Of a stretch of DNA of 16,222 nt, positions 14,562 through 16,222 are shown piece after piece. The notes beneath the pieces are model-generated. The model saw only the letters and a list, made by a program, of their open reading frames with translations, had not been told where the DNA came from and made no database searches. Source of the stretch: JANNHP01 sp031404455 (GTDB lineage Bacteria > Planctomycetota > JAJSAM01 > JAJVHW01). The DNA is taken from the NCBI GenBank assembly GCA_031404455.1, contig JANNHP010000061.1, forward strand, positions 1 through 16,222, read 5' to 3'. Numbering within the stretch: the stretch's first letter is position 1; each line of letters starts with the position of its first letter. The position numbers and the translations under genes were made by a program.

Positions 14562-14903
14562 CTAGATCGACGGGCCCTTGATCGCGTCGAAGCAGCAGAT
14601 GACGTTGATGAACGACGCGAGGAGGAGCGGCGTCGCCGCGATGATCGCGAGGATCCGCGCGTCGTAGCGCAGGTGCATGAAGAACTTGGCGACGAGGATC
14701 GCCTTGAAGAACGCGATCGCGACGAGGATCAGGATTCCCGCGAAGAGCGGCAGCGACCCGCCCGAGATCACGTAGGAGATGCCGAACTCGACCAGCGTCG
14801 CGACCGAGAGGATCGTGATGATCCGCTTGTAGTCGCCGAGGTGGTGGTCCAACTCGTGGACGTCGGGAGCGGAGCCTTCCGCGGCGTGCTCGTGAGCGTT
14901 CAT
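14562..14903 (-). CDS. cytochrome c oxidase subunit IV (prokaryotic, caa3-type)
   Basis: This 113-residue protein has a His/Asp/Glu-rich N-terminus (1-25) and three transmembrane helices at about 28-46, 53-74 and 84-104, with KAILVAKFFMHL at the end of the second. This is the pattern of the prokaryotic COX IV (CtaF/CoxD-like) accessory subunit of aa3/caa3 heme-copper oxidases. It has no redox centre and is thought to help assembly or stability. The ATG at 14903 has GAGG with a 6-nt spacer, and the gap to the subunit III stop is only 12 bp, so the two are translated from one message. Placement directly after subunit III strongly supports the assignment. Confidence 0.93.
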   Translation of the reverse strand: MNAHEHAAEGSAPDVHELDHHLGDYKRIITILSVATLVEFGISYVISGGSLPLFAGILILVAIAFFKAILVAKFFMHLRYDARILAIIAATPLLLASFINVICCFDAIKGPSI

Positions 14904-14915
14904 CGGGGGCCTCGC

Positions 14916-15566
14916 CTAGAAGAGGTAGATGATCGTGAAGAGGATGATCCAGACCAGGTCCACGAAGTGCCAGAAGAGGCCCGCGAGCTCGACGGGGCTG
15001 TGGTTCGCCGCCGTGAAGTTCCCGCGCATGGCCCTGATCCAGATGATCGTGAGGTAGATGACGCCGCCGAACACGTGCGCGCCGTGGAAGCCGGTGCAGA
15101 GGAAGAACGTCGCGGCGTAGGGGTGGGCGCTCATGTGCATCCCCTCGCTCATCAGGTGCTGGTACTCGTACACCTGGATGCCGAGGAAGGTGGCTCCGAG
15201 CAGCGCCGTGAGACCGAGGTAGAGCTTGAGCCCGGCCTGGTTGCCGCGCTGGATCCGGTCGAGCGCGAGCACCATCGTGAAGGAGCTCACGATGAGGATG
15301 AACGTGTTGATTCCGGTCAGGACGGGCGCGAGCGGCGGAAGCCCCTGGTGCCCTTCCCACCCGTACTCGCCGACCGTCGGGATCCACTCGCTGCCGGGGT
15401 GCGCCGAGCGGATGACGATGTACGCCGAGAGGAGTCCGACGAAGCCCATCGCGTCCTGCGCGATGAACAGCCACATCGCGAACTTCCCCGGCGAGAAGCC
15501 GAGCGTGCGCTTCGAGTGCTCGGTCTGGCCGAGGTCGTCGATCGTCGGGCTGAGTGCCTGGCTCAT
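14916..15566 (-). CDS. cytochrome c oxidase subunit III
   Basis: The 216-residue protein has five transmembrane helices (about 30-52, 82-103, 113-135, 152-176, 196-214), as in the short subunit III (CoxC/CtaE) of caa3-type oxidases. Family features include FAMWLFIAQDAMGFVGLLSAY, the buried glutamate in GIQVYEYQHL (Glu134), TGFHGAHVFGG (158-168) and the terminal WHFVDLVWIILFTIIY. Subunit III binds no metal; it stabilises subunit I and proton uptake in the terminal oxidase of the inner membrane. The ATG at 15566 follows the upstream small membrane gene by 16 bp. Subunits I and II are not in the window; upstream lie only the small gene, a MITE and radC. Confidence 0.95.
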   Translation of the reverse strand: MSQALSPTIDDLGQTEHSKRTLGFSPGKFAMWLFIAQDAMGFVGLLSAYIVIRSAHPGSEWIPTVGEYGWEGHQGLPPLAPVLTGINTFILIVSSFTMVLALDRIQRGNQAGLKLYLGLTALLGATFLGIQVYEYQHLMSEGMHMSAHPYAATFFLCTGFHGAHVFGGVIYLTIIWIRAMRGNFTAANHSPVELAGLFWHFVDLVWIILFTIIYLF

Positions 15567-15582
15567 GCGGCTTGGTACCTCA

Positions 15583-15774
15583 TCACCTCGCCTGCGACAG
15601 CTTCCACGCGAACACGCCCGCCACGATCGCGACGATCACGAGACAGAGGATCACCCCCAGCGTGCGCGCCCTGCGGCGCTGCTCGTCCGGAAGATGGAAG
15701 CCCTCCGCGTCGCGTGAGTCGTTCGTGTCTCGCGGCAGAGGTCGTATTTCACAGCCGGATCCCGTCTCCGCCAC
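15583..15774 (-). CDS. small single-helix membrane protein upstream of oxidase subunit III
   Basis: I do not recognise a family. The 63-residue product has an acidic, Pro/Arg-containing N-terminal part (1-32), a basic RRRAR patch, and one transmembrane helix (about 38-58, rich in V, I, A and L), ending in WKLSQAR. The frame is open further upstream, but that DNA is the hairpin element, so I place the start at the GTG at 15774, the first plausible start after the element; no convincing ribosome-binding site is seen. It lies 16 bp ahead of subunit III, in a position where small oxidase or assembly subunits often occur, so a role in the oxidase is a reasonable inference. Positive residues before the helix predict a cytoplasmic N-terminus and external C-terminus. 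Confidence 0.6.
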   Translation of the reverse strand: MAETGSGCEIRPLPRDTNDSRDAEGFHLPDEQRRRARTLGVILCLVIVAIVAGVFAWKLSQAR

Positions 15775-15785
15775 ATCTTTCGGGC

Positions 15786-15788
15786 TCA
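15786..15788. repeat. target-site duplication TCA, left copy
   Basis: TCA precedes the left end of the hairpin MITE and matches the TCA at 15984-15986 after its right end. Three bases alone can match by chance, but both lie exactly at the ends of the inverted repeats. Confidence 0.6.
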
Positions 15789-15983
15789 GAGGGTGTGAAG
15801 AAACCCCTCGCGGCGCCGGCGCGACTCGTGCGTGTCGCAAGGAGCAATGGGGAGTTGCGCCCTGGCGGCCTGCTGCTGCGTTGCTCGCGCTCGGAAACTC
15901 AGCGGAGTTGACTTCACGCGAGCGCCTTGCAGCAGGCCCGCCAGGACGCAACCGTCGCTCGCGTGGGGTTTCTTCACGCCCTC
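15789..15983. mobile_element. hairpin MITE, 195 bp, with TCA target-site duplication
   Basis: The ends are GAGGG(T/C)GTGAAGAAACCCC followed by one mismatch and CGCG, matching at 22 of 24 positions in inverted orientation. The inside continues as a stem: TTGCGCCCTGGCGGCCTGCT (15855-15874) pairs with 15931-15951 with one mismatch and one bulge. An apical hairpin AACTC-AGCG-GAGTT sits at 15896-15909. TCA immediately flanks both sides (15786-15788 and 15984-15986). The 3-bp TNA-type duplication and GAG-starting ends recall the IS1031-like branch of the IS5 family, but that assignment is inference. No transposase is encoded. It separates radC from the oxidase genes. Confidence 0.8.
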
Positions 15984-16222
15984 TCACCTCCCCATCAGAC
16001 CGCGGTCCGCGAGCGACGCGAACGTGCCGTCGCCCACGATCACGTGGTCGAGGACGCGGATGCCGACGAGGGTCCCCACGTCGCAGAGGCGCCGTGTGAT
16101 CTCGAGGTCGTCGGCCGAGGGCTGCGGGTCGCCGCTCGGGTGGTTGTGGACGAGAACGACCGCCGCCGCGCTGTGCCGGATGGCCGGCGCGAACACTTCC
16201 CGCGGGTGGACCGGCGCCGACG
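15984..16222 (-). CDS. radC: RadC family JAB/MPN-domain protein, C-terminal part (runs off window)
   Basis: Only the last 78 residues are inside the window; the 5' end is beyond base 16222. They contain HPREVFAPAIRHSAAAVVLV and HNHPSGDPQPSADDL, carrying the JAMM-type metal site (HxH...D within HNHPSGD), and then LDHVIVGDGTFASLADRGLM, the standard C-terminus of RadC (formerly DUF2466). The biochemical role of RadC is still unclear; the early DNA-repair assignment was withdrawn, and related proteins occur on mobile elements and phages. The stop codon TGA (15986-15984) is also the target-site copy of the adjacent MITE, and the visible protein end is the normal family length, so the insertion did not truncate it. 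Confidence 0.93.
   Translation of the reverse strand, partial: SAPVHPREVFAPAIRHSAAAVVLVHNHPSGDPQPSADDLEITRRLCDVGTLVGIRVLDHVIVGDGTFASLADRGLMGR

Noticed and set aside
12284..14581. A 765-residue plus-strand frame
   Set aside because: It runs antisense to the metallophosphoesterase, Trm112-like and hydrolase genes and has a shadow-type composition.
15786..15977. A 63-residue minus-strand ORF within the hairpin element
   Set aside because: It is wholly inside the inverted-repeat structure and has no domain; the open frame follows from GC content.

Overview
The window is about 70% GC and densely coded. It looks like a chromosomal segment of a Gram-negative bacterium, most plausibly a high-GC member of the Planctomycetota. 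The support is inference: a large secreted HEAT-repeat protein with the 'LTG..F.....W..WW' signature common in that phylum, a formylglycine-generating-enzyme-like secreted protein, a HELVHAVEDQ-type lipoprotein, a YidC with a large periplasmic domain, few Shine-Dalgarno sites and several GTG/TTG starts. No rRNA, tRNA, CRISPR array, phage genes or intact transposase gene was found.

Layout. (1) 1-156 is a non-coding tail holding a pair of inverted REP-like palindromes. (2) 157-5549 is a minus-strand envelope unit: secreted HEAT-repeat protein, then a membrane-anchored lytic transglycosylase, then a lipoprotein with a zinc-metallopeptidase-like HExxH...E signature. (3) 5833-6450 (+) encodes a stand-alone Clp N-domain protein with an unusual Leu/Gly/Phe hydrophobic tail, divergent from the HEAT gene. 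(4) 6473-7861 (-) encodes a secreted FGE/SUMF1-fold protein that has lost one catalytic cysteine. (5) 7893-9959 (+) is recG, starting only 31 bp from the FGE-like gene. (6) 9960-10132 is a convergent gap with a strong hairpin and a decayed REP-like copy. (7) 10133-16222 is one long minus-strand run. Read 5' to 3' it is: radC 3' end, a MITE, a small one-helix membrane protein, cytochrome oxidase subunit III, subunit IV, a secreted alpha/beta-hydrolase, a Trm112-like zinc-ribbon protein, a metallophosphoesterase, a second MITE-like element, and yidC.

How they work together. The envelope unit probably acts outside the cytoplasm on cell wall or envelope proteins. The subunit III/IV pair belongs to a heme-copper oxidase whose catalytic subunits I and II are not here. 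The Trm112-like protein and metallophosphoesterase are close-packed housekeeping genes; recG and yidC are core genes.

The most notable signals are non-coding. A 195-bp element folds into one long hairpin and carries a 3-bp target duplication that coincides with the radC stop codon. A 234-bp element bounded by 20-bp inverted repeats abuts the stop codon of the metallophosphoesterase and occupies the yidC upstream region. REP-like palindromes lie downstream of genes. I did not find a clearly new multi-gene system. The best candidates for undescribed biology are the two short elements placed exactly at stop codons, and the Clp N-domain protein with the GFLG tail.
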